Positions 1-7,948 of a DNA stretch of 35,479 bases are shown here, piece by piece. Source of the DNA: Simkaniaceae bacterium (GTDB lineage: Bacteria; Chlamydiota; Chlamydiia; Chlamydiales; Simkaniaceae). The notes under the pieces are model-generated. The model was not told where the DNA came from. It saw only the letters and a list, made by a program, of their open reading frames with translations, and did not search any database. How positions within the stretch are numbered: the stretch's first letter is position 1; every line of letters begins with the position of its first letter. The position numbers were made by a program, and so were the translations under genes. The stretch lies in contig JANQJL010000105.1 of NCBI GenBank assembly GCA_028281675.1, positions 1 to 35,479 on the forward strand, in the 5' to 3' direction.

Positions 1-99
1 CATCTGCTATTGCCGCTGCGGGGGTTACATTCCCACAAGTAATTCCTTTTGGAAATACAGCGTTAAATCCAAGTACCGCTACTGCTCAGTTTAACCAAG
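1..99. repeat. terminal direct repeat, left copy (circularity)
   Basis: Identical to 35381-35479. A reading frame entering from the right end continues through it without a break and stops at 188, so the two copies are one sequence seen twice. The simplest reading is an assembly overlap of a circular or circularly permuted genome; a true physical terminal repeat is possible but less likely beside a P22-like packaging set. Confidence 0.95.
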
Positions 100-188
100 C
101 TGAGTCTCAAGTGCGTCTGGGTACTAATGCCATTGGTGGCAACACTGATGTGATGGAATGGACAGCCTATAGAGCGCTCGAAATTTAA
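1..188 (+). CDS. 3' end of the FCCH-module structural protein that starts at 34597
   Basis: This is the C-terminal part of the gene that begins at 34597, and it is read in the same frame across the circular join. The joined protein is 323 residues. The tail ends MEWTAYRALEI followed by TAA at 186-188. It is followed at once by a strong stem-loop (196-218). It lies directly after the major capsid gene, so it is probably an abundant virion protein; the function is discussed under the 34597 entry. Confidence 0.85.
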   Translation, partial: SAIAAAGVTFPQVIPFGNTALNPSTATAQFNQAESQVRLGTNAIGGNTDVMEWTAYRALEI

Positions 189-195
189 AAAGAAA

Positions 196-218
196 GGCGC
201 AAGGGAGATCCTTGCGCC
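196..218 (-). terminator. stem-loop after the capsid cassette; terminator form on the minus strand
   Basis: Perfect 9-bp arms (GGCGCAAGG / CCTTGCGCC) around a 5-base loop. The A-rich run lies upstream on the plus strand, so only the minus strand has the hairpin plus U-tract (TTTCTTTTT) of an intrinsic terminator. On plus-strand mRNA it has no U-tract and may serve as a 3' stabiliser or processing point behind the highly expressed capsid genes. Confidence 0.55.
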
Positions 219-235
219 CTAATTAGGAAGTATAC

Positions 236-619
236 ATGACAGAGATTACTAAGGATTCAACATTATCGTCAAAGGAAAGACTAGCCAAACTCAAAAAAGA
301 AGAGAGCCGCATGGTGACTGGCATCTTTCGTTTTCACGAATGTCCGGGGGGTTCTTTAACCATCCCCATGAAAAAATATGCGGGTCCCATCTTTTCTAAG
401 ACTTTTAAGGATGGGGAGCAATATACGGTTCCTTTATGGGTAGCGCGTTGGCTAAATGGTTATGATGCCTCTGCGCGAGCTCTAGGGGGGAAGATCCATT
501 CGTGTGGAGTCCCTATCCATCAGAATAAGATAGATCCTGTGAGCGGCAAGAGTGTGGTAGAAATTGGCCAAGTGCGTCGACGAATGGCATTTGAGTCTAC
601 GGAATTCATGGCGGTATAG
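236..619 (+). CDS. conserved-looking phage structural-region protein, unknown function
   Basis: A 127-residue protein, not recognised. It has a lysine-rich N-terminus (about residues 10-25), then a compact Gly/Pro-containing domain with W68 and W72 and two cysteines. The start has AGGAAG five bases upstream. Its place between the capsid-associated gene and the gp4-like adaptor suggests a virion or head-completion role, but nothing in the sequence proves it. It is only 2 bases from the next gene, so the two are probably translated together. Confidence 0.8.
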   Translation: MTEITKDSTLSSKERLAKLKKEESRMVTGIFRFHECPGGSLTIPMKKYAGPIFSKTFKDGEQYTVPLWVARWLNGYDASARALGGKIHSCGVPIHQNKIDPVSGKSVVEIGQVRRRMAFESTEFMAV

Positions 620-621
620 TC

Positions 622-1593
622 ATGTCTGTACCCTCCACGCTGGGGGACATTCGCACAAAAGTAAGAAAGTTAACGGGTTCCCCTGATGCTACGCAATTAA
701 CTGATGCCGAGATAGATGAGTATGTCAACACGTACTATTCGTATGACATGCCTCAGCAGCTGCGCCTTTTCAATTTAAAGGAGGAATATGAATTTTATAC
801 TCAGCCTAACATTGATACTTACCCTTTTCCCCGAAACACTTATAGAACTGTCAACACGCCTGCTTTCATAGCGGGCTATCAATCTTTCTATAGTCAAAGT
901 GAAGAGCAATTTTATCGTATTTATCCTCAGCTTGAATTCATTGAGACTCTCACGTCTGGGAATGGAACCGCAGGTCCTTACTCTTTTACTTTTACAAATA
1001 CTCCTTTTCTTCGCGGTTATATAGCTCCTGGCAATCCGCTAGTCTATTCCCAAGTGTTAGTAAGTGGAGTGAATGGAGCCGGAGGCAATGAAATTGCGCG
1101 GGATGATGGAAATGGAGGATGGGTAGATGAAGCGGGCAATGCGTTAATTGGAACTGTTGACTATGTAAGCGGCGCGGCTACCGTAACCTTTGCTAATCCT
1201 GTCACAGGAGATATTAAGGGCCAAAACATTCCCTATCAGGCGGCACGCCCTCAAGCTATTCTCTTTTTTAATGATTTATTCTTTTTAAGACCTGTCCCTG
1301 ATCAAGCTTATAAAGTTCAGATAGAGGCTTTTCGCACTCCTACTCAATTGATGGCAGCCTCCCAAGAACCTCTTCTTAATGAATGGTGGCAATATCTTGC
1401 TTATGGAGCTGCTAAAAAGATCTTAGAAGATCGTTTAGATTTAGATGGTCTGCAACGCATTTTACCTTTTCTAGAAGAGCAGCAACGTCTTGTATTGCGT
1501 CGTACGCTGGTTCAGCAAACCGTAGAACGTACAGCGACTATTTATACCGAACAGGTGCAGTTCCCTTACAACAATGACTTTAACAGATTCTAG
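622..1593 (+). CDS. gp4-like head-to-tail adaptor (tail accessory factor)
   Basis: A 323-residue protein. The N-terminus reads TLGDIRTKVRKLTGS followed by the helix DAEIDEYVNTYYSYD, the pattern of P22 gp4-like adaptors (LxxIrxkVrrLTgrp..LtdaeLdeyIN). The C-terminal third is helical (LLNEWWQYLAYGAAKKILEDR) and ends in a basic and aromatic tail. The middle, about residues 105-200, is Gly/Thr-rich beta sequence and is longer than in P22 gp4 (166 residues), so it looks like an inserted domain. In P22 gp4 closes the portal after packaging and carries gp10. Here the gene is followed two genes later by a gp10-like protein, which fits. The family call rests on motif and position. Confidence 0.65.
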   Translation: MSVPSTLGDIRTKVRKLTGSPDATQLTDAEIDEYVNTYYSYDMPQQLRLFNLKEEYEFYTQPNIDTYPFPRNTYRTVNTPAFIAGYQSFYSQSEEQFYRIYPQLEFIETLTSGNGTAGPYSFTFTNTPFLRGYIAPGNPLVYSQVLVSGVNGAGGNEIARDDGNGGWVDEAGNALIGTVDYVSGAATVTFANPVTGDIKGQNIPYQAARPQAILFFNDLFFLRPVPDQAYKVQIEAFRTPTQLMAASQEPLLNEWWQYLAYGAAKKILEDRLDLDGLQRILPFLEEQQRLVLRRTLVQQTVERTATIYTEQVQFPYNNDFNRF

Positions 1594-1602
1594 GAGAATA
1601 TT

Positions 1603-2190
1603 ATGACTTATGATCCTACAGTTCCAGGCCCTACCCAAAGGATCTCAGATACTCAACTTCCTATTCAAACAAATTTTGATCAAGCCAATACGCTATTTGG
1701 AGTAGACCATTTTGAGTTTAATGCACCTTCAGAAAATGGAAAGCATAAAGCAGCTACAATGCCCGATCAATCGGGGTCTCCTCCTACGGTTGGAGCGGCT
1801 GAATTATCTATATATGCCCGTACTTCAGGAGGAGATACTTTCCCTTTTATGCGGCGAGATACAGGCACGACCGATATTCCGGTTCTTCCTTTAAAAGCCT
1901 TTGGAGAATGTTCGGTGCCTGGAGCGGTGGTAACTCCTAATTCTTTTAATATATCGAGTGTAACGCGGCTTGGAACAGGGCGTTATCAATTCAACTTCAC
2001 AACTGCATTTCCTGATACTGATTATGCCGTTCTCTGCTCGATGGCTTTTTCGGGAGCAACTGATGGACCTCTTGTAGCCTACAATAGCGCTAAGCTTACT
2101 ACTTCCGTGACAATCTTCTTAAGCCGAAGAGATGGAGGGGGCTTTTCGGATGCAGCGACGGCCATAACCATGAGCATTTTGAGGGCATGA
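1603..2190 (+). CDS. minor virion protein, unknown (tail or fibre-like)
   Basis: A 195-residue protein with ribosome site TAGGAG and an ATGA overlap into the next gene. Low-complexity Pro/Thr/Gly N-terminus, then a C-terminal domain (about residues 95-195) made of short beta strands, with TRLGTGRYQFNFTTAFPDTDYAVLC. The pattern G-(RK)-Y-x-F-x-F...PDTDYAV is common in small beta-sandwich C-terminal domains of phage tail fibres. Its place between adaptor and hub supports a tail location. Function is inferred only. Confidence 0.7.
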   Translation: MTYDPTVPGPTQRISDTQLPIQTNFDQANTLFGVDHFEFNAPSENGKHKAATMPDQSGSPPTVGAAELSIYARTSGGDTFPFMRRDTGTTDIPVLPLKAFGECSVPGAVVTPNSFNISSVTRLGTGRYQFNFTTAFPDTDYAVLCSMAFSGATDGPLVAYNSAKLTTSVTIFLSRRDGGGFSDAATAITMSILRA

Positions 2191-4070
2191 CAAATCAGAT
2201 TATTTCTATTACCGATTTCCGCATTGGGTTTGATACCTATAATCAAGCAGAGAATATGCCTCCCGATGCCTTCCCTCAACTTGATAATGCGCATGTTTTT
2301 CGAGGAGTACTTCAAAAAAGAAAGGGATATGAGTTACTAGGAATTCTCGGGGTAGAGATCACTAATATTACCCAAGCCAACCCAGGGCAAGTTACAACAG
2401 CTACCAATCATGGGCTTACCAATGGAGATCAAGTTACTATCGTCGATGTGGTAGGGATGACGGAGGTAAATAATGTCACTTTTACCATCACAGTTGTCGA
2501 TCCCACTAACTTTACCCTAGGAGTAGACACCACCCCATTTGGCGCTTATATAAGTGGGGGACGTGTTAATATATTGCTCCCCGTACAAGGATTATTTGTA
2601 CGTCAGACCGTAGGATTTCTTAAAGACCTGATTGCTTTCAATCCTACTCAAGCTTTCCTTTATGATACCGCGACCGATGTTTTTGACAATATTTCGGGAG
2701 CTACTTCTTGGACAGGAACAGAAACAGATTTCTTTTGGGATCTCAATTTTCAAGGTTCTTTTTGGGCTACTAACAATGTAGATCCCATTCGGTATAATAT
2801 TAGCGGATCCGTCTGGACAGATTTTACCCCCCTTATAACAGCTACGGATGAAATAAAAACAGGTCTTATGATCTTTGCCTATAAAGATCGTATGGTAATT
2901 CTCTCTCCTACGGAAGGACCCGTTGTAGGAGCCGGCACAGAATTTAGACAAAGAGCGCGCTTCTCTCAAAATGGGAGTGTATATGTAGGCGCGCCGGTTC
3001 CCCCTCCTTTTACTATCAATGTAGATGCTTGGCGCGAAGATATACCAGGAAGAGGAGGGTTTATTGATGCTCCTACAGATCAAAATATTGTAAGTGCGGG
3101 ATTTGTAAGAGATGTCTTAGTAGTAGTTTTTGAATTCTCAGCTTGGCGTCTGCGCTATACAGGAAATGAAACCCTTCCTTTTGTATGGGAACGTCTTCAT
3201 TCTCAATTGGGCGCAGAATCTACTTATTCCGTAGTGGGATTTGATGATGGGATTTTAACAATTGGCCGAGCCGGCGTCACTATTACCGATACCAATCAAC
3301 AAAGGCGTATTGATCAGATTATTCCCGATCAAGTCTATGAGATTAGCAATGTTAGCAATGCCCAAAGACGCGTGCATGGTATCCGCGATTATCAAAGACA
3401 ATTGGTGTATTGGACTTATCCCAGTCCCGATTCAGAAACATTTCCTGATAAAGTTCTCGTCTATAATTACATTGAGAAGAATTGGGCTACTTATACTCAA
3501 AGCTTTACTACATTTGGAGAATTCAGAAGAGATGATGCCCTTATCTGGCAAGATGCGGATCAACAGTGGCAAGAAGAAGATAGCTTTTGGGCTTCCGGTG
3601 ATTTATCTGCGGGCTTTCCTTCTATTGTAGCCGGAGATTCGCAAGGGAATGTGTTTCGGCTCGACCCCACTTTTTCTTCAGACAATGGAACTGGCTATAG
3701 TTTTGATATTCTTACTAAGAAATTTAATCCCTGGATTGATCAAGCTCTCCAAGCTAAAGCTATTTACATGTATTTGCTCATTACTGGCTCTAATGGAGGG
3801 CAAATCACCATTGAGCATTTCATTGATGAAGGAAATACAGGCCAAGCGATTGCTACTTATACAGTAGACATTTCTTCGGAAGGCCAAGAAAAAGTATGGA
3901 GACGGATTCAACTTTCAGCAGCCCAAGCCCAATATCATCAATTCCGATTCACTTTAAGTGAAGAGCAAGCTAACGATCCCGATCTTTCGGTTAAGGATAT
4001 AGAAATCTATCACATTCTTCTAGAAATGGCTCCTGCGGGCCGTTTGAATTATGGAGTATCCGAGATATGA
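2187..4070 (+). CDS. gp10-like tail hub (packaged-DNA stabilisation protein)
   Basis: A 627-residue protein. The N-terminus ITDFRIGFDTYNQAENMPPDA..LDNAHVFRGVLQKRKGYELLG is typical of P22 gp10-type and related tail-hub proteins (G(l/f)dt...p..l.n..pd.a..l.Nv....G.l.kR.Gy). An inserted beta module sits at about residues 58-118 (NPGQVTTATNHGLTNGDQV), the FCCH-like fold also seen in the 34597 gene. The rest is beta-rich with repeated tryptophans. P22 gp10 has 472 residues, so this protein is longer, partly because of the insert. It overlaps its neighbours by 4 bases on both sides, which indicates coupled translation. Confidence 0.7.
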   Translation: MTNQIISITDFRIGFDTYNQAENMPPDAFPQLDNAHVFRGVLQKRKGYELLGILGVEITNITQANPGQVTTATNHGLTNGDQVTIVDVVGMTEVNNVTFTITVVDPTNFTLGVDTTPFGAYISGGRVNILLPVQGLFVRQTVGFLKDLIAFNPTQAFLYDTATDVFDNISGATSWTGTETDFFWDLNFQGSFWATNNVDPIRYNISGSVWTDFTPLITATDEIKTGLMIFAYKDRMVILSPTEGPVVGAGTEFRQRARFSQNGSVYVGAPVPPPFTINVDAWREDIPGRGGFIDAPTDQNIVSAGFVRDVLVVVFEFSAWRLRYTGNETLPFVWERLHSQLGAESTYSVVGFDDGILTIGRAGVTITDTNQQRRIDQIIPDQVYEISNVSNAQRRVHGIRDYQRQLVYWTYPSPDSETFPDKVLVYNYIEKNWATYTQSFTTFGEFRRDDALIWQDADQQWQEEDSFWASGDLSAGFPSIVAGDSQGNVFRLDPTFSSDNGTGYSFDILTKKFNPWIDQALQAKAIYMYLLITGSNGGQITIEHFIDEGNTGQAIATYTVDISSEGQEKVWRRIQLSAAQAQYHQFRFTLSEEQANDPDLSVKDIEIYHILLEMAPAGRLNYGVSEI

Positions 4071-4546
4071 GCAGTGGAACAAATACTACTACTCGCATTG
4101 GAATCTTATCCCCAGACATTTATTTTCCAGTCGAAGATACTGAAATATTCCGAGAGGTATTAAATGAACGTGAACGTGAAACGGGAGTTATCCTTAATCA
4201 AAAGGAAAATGGAGTTTATCCACTGGTGGAAGTCCAAACTTCCCAACTTTGGTTTGACAGTGATCCTCAAAAAGATCGGGAAGGATTTCGCACAGTTTAT
4301 GAAACGGGGACTCTCACAACGGGGGCCAATAACATTCCGCATGGATTAACCATCACAACCTTTACATTTACTCATATTTTTGGGGTTATTACCGATGGGA
4401 CGGATCATGTACCTATACCCAATGGAGATGGGGGCACCGGAGATTCAGCAAATATTTTAATAGATGGAACCAACATCGTGATTACGATCACGGCGGGGTA
4501 TAATAACTATTCAGGGCATATTGTATTAGAATATGTGAAGACATGA
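4067..4546 (+). CDS. small tail protein, unknown function
   Basis: A 159-residue protein starting at an ATGA overlap. Residues 60-159 form a predicted beta domain (TLTTGANNIPHGLTITTFTFTHIFGVITDG), with an N-terminal part rich in charged residues. IPHGL...F.....G.I.D..... is a pattern I associate with beta-structured tail or fibre proteins of environmental podoviruses. No catalytic motif is visible. Its context is the tail cassette. Confidence 0.7.
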   Translation: MSSGTNTTTRIGILSPDIYFPVEDTEIFREVLNERERETGVILNQKENGVYPLVEVQTSQLWFDSDPQKDREGFRTVYETGTLTTGANNIPHGLTITTFTFTHIFGVITDGTDHVPIPNGDGGTGDSANILIDGTNIVITITAGYNNYSGHIVLEYVKT

Positions 4547-4677
4547 TTGGATTTAGAGAGATTGCTTGTATTTATGGCCTCGATGGAAACTTCTACTTTA
4601 GAGATTTCACTAACGAGATTTCCTTTATTTTAGTACGCAATATCGAAGAGGTTTCACTAGATTTCTTTGATTATTGA
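4543..4677 (+). CDS. small 44-residue protein coupled to the tail cassette
   Basis: An open frame of 44 codons beginning at the ATGA that ends the previous gene. The product (IACIYGLDGNFYFRDF ... FILVRNIEEVSLDFFDY) is balanced in composition and looks like a compact beta protein rather than random sequence. It fills the otherwise empty 160 bp before the next ribosome site. Function unknown. It could be non-coding, but the precise 4-base overlap argues for a gene. Confidence 0.55.
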   Translation: MIGFREIACIYGLDGNFYFRDFTNEISFILVRNIEEVSLDFFDY

Positions 4678-4707
4678 TGTTAAATTAAATTTTTAAAGAG
4701 GTGAAAT

Positions 4708-5217
4708 ATGAGCGTACCAGGTTACAGCCAAGTCCCCACTCAGACACGAGGACAACAAAATTTATTAGCGCAGTTAATAGAAATGCTCCAAGGAACGGGA
4801 GCGCAAGGATTTGAACAGGGTCTGCAATCTTTATTAGGACTCGTAACAGGCTCTCCCGAGAGTTTTGAGGCTTTTGAAGCGCCTCTTTTGCGTCAATTTG
4901 AAGAAGAAACCCTCCCTCAGATCACGGAAAGACTGACGGCTCAAGGAGCAGGAGGGGGAAGGTCTTCAGCAGCGCCCCAAATATTAGGAAGAGCAGGGGA
5001 AAGACTTACCGAGAATTTAGCAGCTCAAAGAGCGCAACTTCAACAAAGCGCTATTCAACGCTTAATAGATACTTATTTAAGAGGGACGCAAGGAGCATTC
5101 GGCGTACAACCTTTTGCTTATCAACAACAGGCGCCTGGTTTTGGAACGTCTGTAGGAAGTGGTGTAGGTTTAGGGGTGGGGAGTGCTCTTAGTCAATTGC
5201 TAAGGAGATTATTTTAA
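4708..5217 (+). CDS. candidate ejection protein A (gp7-like position)
   Basis: A 169-residue Gln/Gly/Ala-rich protein behind AAAGAGGTGAAAT. It has amphipathic helices (PQITERLTAQGAGGGRSSAA and ERLTENLAAQRAQLQQSAI) and a glycine-rich C-terminus (GSGVGLGVGSALSQLL). This type of short, Gln-rich helical protein precedes the large ejection proteins in P22-like phages. It is followed directly by two more helical proteins with TAATG overlaps. It probably leaves the virion with the DNA; that role is inferred from composition and order, not from a clear match. Confidence 0.55.
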   Translation: MSVPGYSQVPTQTRGQQNLLAQLIEMLQGTGAQGFEQGLQSLLGLVTGSPESFEAFEAPLLRQFEEETLPQITERLTAQGAGGGRSSAAPQILGRAGERLTENLAAQRAQLQQSAIQRLIDTYLRGTQGAFGVQPFAYQQQAPGFGTSVGSGVGLGVGSALSQLLRRLF

Positions 5218-6317
5218 TGGTTTCTGTATTACCCGCAGCTCCTACATTTGGATCAGAATTTGGACGGGGACTTGGCGCAGGCGTGGGGCAAACCCTTCCT
5301 CAAGTATTAGACCAATTTTATTCTAGAAAAAGAGAGGCGCGAGAACGCGAGCAACTTAAAGGAACTTTAGAACAATTGGGCCTCCCTACTGAATTGTCGC
5401 AACTCCCTACTGAATTACAAAGAGAATTCATTAAACAAAAATTTCAGGAAGATAAACTCAAGGATCTTTTACAGATTGTAGAAGGCTTTCAAACTGAAGC
5501 TACGCCTGTTGCTGATGAAGCCACTCAACCTTCAGTAAGAACCGCTCCTGCTCCTCCTCAGATTACCGATCAACAAATATTAGGGGCTTCCTTGATAGAT
5601 CCTACTTTAGGAAAAATGTTACAGTCTCAAAAAGAAGCAGGAATTCGATCTCTAGAGAAAAGAGAAGAGCGTGCTTTTCAACGAAGCAAAAAATATTTAG
5701 ACAATCTCTCGGAGATAGCTCAAGAATTACCTAAAGAAAGACTGGCTCTTCAACAAATGAGAGGCGCGCTAGATGTAGGGGATTTCGAATCAAAAAGAAA
5801 TGCAATTGCTGAAATTCTCGGATTAGACCTCCTTAAAACTGCGGGGCCTCAAGTAGTCAATAGCGCCTCTAAACAATTTTTAATGAGCTCTCTTGCGAGC
5901 TTACGCGGACGTCCTAACCAGTTTGTTGAGAGACAAATCACACGCGCGCTTATTAATCCTCTTTATCAAAAAGAAGCCAATGAATTGATTTATGAAGGGT
6001 TAGAAGGTCTTCACCGACTCAAGCAAAGAGAAGTAGAAATCGCTAATGAATTAGAAGAGAGATATACGGACCGCGGAGAAGAAATCCCTAGAAACTATCA
6101 AAAACAAGTAAGAGAAACCCTTCAAAAAGAAGCCGAAGAATTTGAAAAAAGGTATGAAGAGCGTGTAAGAACTCTTCTTTCTTCTAAAGAGCCTTTAAGA
6201 AAAGTCAAGAAAGGAACTCCCTTAACTCGGGAACGTGCTCAACATCTCCTCAATCAAGTGGGAGGGGATAAAGAAGAAGCGCGTAAATTAGCGCGTTCCT
6301 TGGGATACGAATTATAA
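5217..6317 (+). CDS. candidate ejection protein B, long helical internal virion protein
   Basis: A 366-residue, very charged, helical protein with ribosome site AAGGAG nine bases upstream and TAATG overlaps on both sides. The N-terminal 30 residues are Gly-rich (FGRGLGAGVGQTLPQVLD). Two long coiled-coil-like stretches follow, at about 130-200 and 255-320. A short C-terminal motif, PLTRERAQHLLNQVGGDKEEAR, recurs in phage virion proteins that act at DNA delivery. It sits second in a three-gene set after the tail hub, as in the gp7-gp20-gp16 order of P22. No enzyme motif seen. Confidence 0.55.
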   Translation: MVSVLPAAPTFGSEFGRGLGAGVGQTLPQVLDQFYSRKREAREREQLKGTLEQLGLPTELSQLPTELQREFIKQKFQEDKLKDLLQIVEGFQTEATPVADEATQPSVRTAPAPPQITDQQILGASLIDPTLGKMLQSQKEAGIRSLEKREERAFQRSKKYLDNLSEIAQELPKERLALQQMRGALDVGDFESKRNAIAEILGLDLLKTAGPQVVNSASKQFLMSSLASLRGRPNQFVERQITRALINPLYQKEANELIYEGLEGLHRLKQREVEIANELEERYTDRGEEIPRNYQKQVRETLQKEAEEFEKRYEERVRTLLSSKEPLRKVKKGTPLTRERAQHLLNQVGGDKEEARKLARSLGYEL

Positions 6318-7663
6318 TGGTAGATATTTTTGATGAAATAGAGAGCGCAACTCCTCAATCTATCCCTCAAGAGGACATTTTTGAAGAAGTCACATATGAA
6401 GCTCCTGAAAGAGGAAAAATATTTCAAGGACTTACTGGGAGGGTAGAGGAACAACCTTCCGGACTTACTCGCGTTGCGGGTCAATTAGGATTGAGAGGAT
6501 TAGAGTCTATTGTAGCTACCCCTCGAGAAGTAGGAGAATTTGCACAACGAATCGTCCCTAAAGAAACTCTTATCAAAGGAGCTGAAAAAATAGGATTAGG
6601 AGAAGGAGCACGTTCTCTTTTGGAGGCTACGGAAAAATATGCTCCTTACAAGCTTTTCCCCACCTATGAACAGACGCGTAAATTTACTCAAGATCTTTTT
6701 GGAGACGCTTTTGAGCCTAAAACAGAAGCAGAAAGAAAAATAGGAGAAACTTTTGGGGAGTTTTCTACTTTGGTTTTTCCCTTTTTAGGAGGAATAAAAC
6801 CGTTGCGTTCTTTTCTCTTAGCGACGGGGGCGAATGCAGCTAAAGAAAGCGGAGAATGGATGGGGTTATCTCGTAAGACCTCTGATCTTTTGAAAAGAGG
6901 AGTCTATACCGTCGGGGCTTTTATTCATCCTAAAGCGGCTGAAAATTTTTATAGAAGAAATTTCAAGGCGGCTCAAACTGTTCTTCCTGAAAATGCGACG
7001 GTTCCCTCCCGTCAAATAGAAAATAGTATTCAAGCGCTGGAAACGGATTTAAGAAAAGGTGGGATTTCGGCGGCGGATCGTCTCCCCTTAGAACAAACAA
7101 AAAATCTAAAAGAAGTGATGCAAGGGGCTCAAACTCCCATCGAGGGCTTAACAGCTTTCAAAAGAAAGTATAATATTGCGCGGGGGGAAATTTATAAACA
7201 GTTGGAAGGAAATAAAGTTGGGATAAAAACAGCTCATAGAAATATGGAGCGCGTAGGGAAAATTGCCGATAAAGCTTTAGAGGGTTATGCTAAACGCAAT
7301 CCCGAATGGGGAAAATATTATAAAGAAGCTAACAATGCTTTCGGAGCCATAGCAAATAGCAATCGGGCAGCGCGCTTCTTAAAAGCTCATTTACCTACTT
7401 TTGCGATTACTCATCTAGGATTGCATGCGCTCTTAGGTCAATTTGCAGGGTTAAAAGCTTTGGGGACTGGCTTAGCCGCGTCGGCTGCTTCGGTACCCCT
7501 ATATTATGCGACGCGTACTTTAAACCGAATCATGAAAAGCCCTCCTTTAAGACGGGAATATTTGAAATTAATGCAAGAATCAGTAAAAGGTAATGTCAAA
7601 GCTGTGGCTCGAAGCGTCCATTTGCTGGATCAAGGGCTTTCAAAAACCGAAAATGAAGATTAA
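6317..7663 (+). CDS. candidate ejection protein C, large internal virion protein
   Basis: A 448-residue protein with an acidic N-terminus (DIFDEIESATPQS, repeated in spirit at DIFEEV), a helical core, and a hydrophobic Ala/Leu/Gly segment at about 370-400 (FAITHLGLHALLGQFAGLKA). That segment could insert into a membrane, as expected for the protein that helps DNA cross the inner membrane. I see no lysozyme or transglycosylase signature. It closes the tail and ejection operon; an intrinsic terminator follows at 7822-7843. Confidence 0.55.
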   Translation: MVDIFDEIESATPQSIPQEDIFEEVTYEAPERGKIFQGLTGRVEEQPSGLTRVAGQLGLRGLESIVATPREVGEFAQRIVPKETLIKGAEKIGLGEGARSLLEATEKYAPYKLFPTYEQTRKFTQDLFGDAFEPKTEAERKIGETFGEFSTLVFPFLGGIKPLRSFLLATGANAAKESGEWMGLSRKTSDLLKRGVYTVGAFIHPKAAENFYRRNFKAAQTVLPENATVPSRQIENSIQALETDLRKGGISAADRLPLEQTKNLKEVMQGAQTPIEGLTAFKRKYNIARGEIYKQLEGNKVGIKTAHRNMERVGKIADKALEGYAKRNPEWGKYYKEANNAFGAIANSNRAARFLKAHLPTFAITHLGLHALLGQFAGLKALGTGLAASAASVPLYYATRTLNRIMKSPPLRREYLKLMQESVKGNVKAVARSVHLLDQGLSKTENED

Positions 7664-7731
7664 TCGAGGGTTTCTACAAAGAACCTAAATATTGCTAAAG
7701 ACAAAAGCATCATTCCTATATAGCCTAACAT
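7660..7731 (-). CDS. tiny 23-residue hydrophobic peptide gene on the opposite strand
   Basis: A 24-codon frame on the minus strand: MLGYIGMMLLSLAIFRFF then VETLD. It is one membrane-spanning segment. It has a near-perfect ribosome site (AAAAGGAGG, five bases, ATG), better than most genes here. It converges on the end of the ejection gene with a 4-base overlap. It could be a small membrane toxin or lysis peptide, or chance. The strong ribosome site is the main support. Confidence 0.4.
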   Translation of the reverse strand: MLGYIGMMLLSLAIFRFFVETLD

Positions 7732-7748
7732 ATTTTCCTCCTTTTGCT

Positions 7749-7776
7749 TTGAATATACTGTTTCCTCCCTTATAAT
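7749..7776 (+). promoter_or_regulatory. sigma70-like promoter before a short terminated transcript
   Basis: TTGAAT, 16-base spacer, then a perfect TATAAT at 7771-7776. A start near 7783 would give an RNA that ends at the terminator about 60 bases later. No gene lies in between. Confidence 0.5.
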
Positions 7777-7782
7777 GGAGAG

Positions 7783-7845
7783 GTAAACCCTGTTTGCATT
7801 AAATCAGTTGATCAATTTTGGAACGCCCTTCGGGGCGTTTTTTAA
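7783..7845 (+). ncRNA. candidate small RNA of about 60 nt
   Basis: Bounded by a consensus TATAAT promoter and a UUCG-loop intrinsic terminator, with no open frame of note. It contains the palindrome TTGATCAA. Its 5' region lies next to, and divergent from, the 23-residue peptide gene. The function is not known; the terminator alone could simply serve the ejection operon. Confidence 0.35.
7822..7843 (+). terminator. intrinsic terminator of the head-tail operon
   Basis: Stem AACGCCC / GGGCGTT with a TTCG loop followed by six T. The same hairpin sequence (ACGCCC TTCG GGGCGT) is used again at 24651-24672. Confidence 0.9.
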
Positions 7846-7898
7846 TATCTTATTGTAAGCATCTTACATATTCCATACTTTAAGGTCAACCCTTGCTT

Positions 7899-7927
7899 TT
7901 GTGTTAAATTAAAAAATTTAATACTAT
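7899..7927 (+). promoter_or_regulatory. possible promoter of the tailspike cassette
   Basis: TTGTGT, 17 bases, TACTAT at 7922-7927, inside a very AT-rich stretch that includes the inverted repeat TTAAATT/AATTTAA. It lies 20-50 bp ahead of the tailspike start and just after a terminator, so a promoter is expected here. The boxes are weak matches. Confidence 0.35.
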
Positions 7928-7948
7928 AAAAAGAAAACAGGTCACCTT

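Noticed and set aside
1-99. terminal repeat as a physical T7-like terminal redundancy
   Set aside because: The repeat lies in the middle of a gene, far from the terminase, and its length is typical of an assembly overlap; a circular map explains it better.
2592-3083. 163-codon minus frame inside the tail hub gene
   Set aside because: Ser/Ile/Tyr-rich mirror translation with no start signal; the plus frame is a clear 627-residue protein.
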